DNA of 5,116 nucleotides from an uncultured Chloroflexota bacterium (GTDB lineage: Bacteria; Chloroflexota; Dehalococcoidia; Dehalococcoidales; RBG-16-60-22): positions 1 to 5,116 of the forward strand of contig CAIWTG010000076.1 of NCBI GenBank assembly GCA_903915565.1, given 5' to 3'. The notes beneath the pieces were generated by a model. It was not told the origin of the DNA and searched no databases. It saw nothing but the letters and a program-made list of their open reading frames with translations. Shown piece after piece: positions 5,115 to 5,116 of this stretch. Numbering within the stretch: position 1 is the stretch's first letter; the number at the start of each line of letters is the position of its first letter. The position numbers and the translations under genes were made by a program.

Positions 5115-5116
5115 AT

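Noticed and set aside
5000..5116. Cobalamin riboswitch upstream of the cob operon
   Set aside because: It was looked for because of the gene content. No B12-box-like core or typical multi-stem layout could be recognised, and the predicted leader is too short. One lying further upstream cannot be excluded.
5032..5116. Plus-strand frame with a hydrophobic stretch (LRLLVLLPWALSS) like a signal peptide
   Set aside because: It has no ATG or ribosome binding site, only a TTG at 5071, and it runs off the window. The competing minus-strand reading is equally open.

Overview
The window reads as ordinary bacterial chromosome of moderate GC. It holds seven complete protein genes, three well-formed promoters or -10 elements, and several hairpins. 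Six of the seven genes lie on the minus strand. The gene set suggests an anaerobe of the Dehalococcoidia/Chloroflexota type: a cobinamide-salvage operon headed by a QueG-like iron-sulfur protein, a GYD-domain protein, a DinB-fold protein and a SpoU methylase. This placement rests on resemblance and gene content, not on a marker gene, so it is only a moderate guess.

Left part (1-1451). A strong sigma70-type promoter at 13-41 drives a DinB/YfiT-fold metal-binding protein on the plus strand (83-595). It meets, 5 bases apart and tail to tail, a minus-strand TrmH/SpoU-family RNA 2'-O-methyltransferase (601-1347). The 104-base gap upstream of the methylase holds a long, nearly perfect inverted repeat (1366-1427).

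Middle (1452-1873). A small GYD-domain protein (1452-1760, minus strand) has a near-consensus promoter of its own (TTGACA, 17 bases, TAATAT). A hairpin followed by eight T residues lies between that promoter and the gene's ribosome binding site. The same hairpin is positioned to end the cob operon transcript arriving from the right, so it may be a shared terminator, a leader attenuator, or both.

Right part (1874-5045). A compact minus-strand operon is transcribed in the order QueG-like two-cluster [4Fe-4S] protein, cobT, cobS, cobU. Gaps are 12 bases or less, or the genes overlap. CobT makes alpha-ribazole phosphate from nicotinate mononucleotide and a lower-ligand base such as 5,6-dimethylbenzimidazole. 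CobU phosphorylates and then guanylylates adenosylcobinamide. CobS joins the two halves. Together they perform nucleotide-loop assembly of cobalamin, as used to salvage or remodel imported corrinoids. CobS and CobU both appear to start at TTG. A perfect TATAAT lies upstream of the operon inside an imperfect palindrome. No recognisable B12 riboswitch lies in the part of the upstream region that is visible.

The last 70 or so bases may carry the 3' end of another minus-strand gene, but this is weakly supported. No tRNA, rRNA, CRISPR array, transposase or phage gene was seen. No wholly new system is evident. The most interesting items are the QueG-like protein in a cobalamin operon and the hairpin in the GYD leader.
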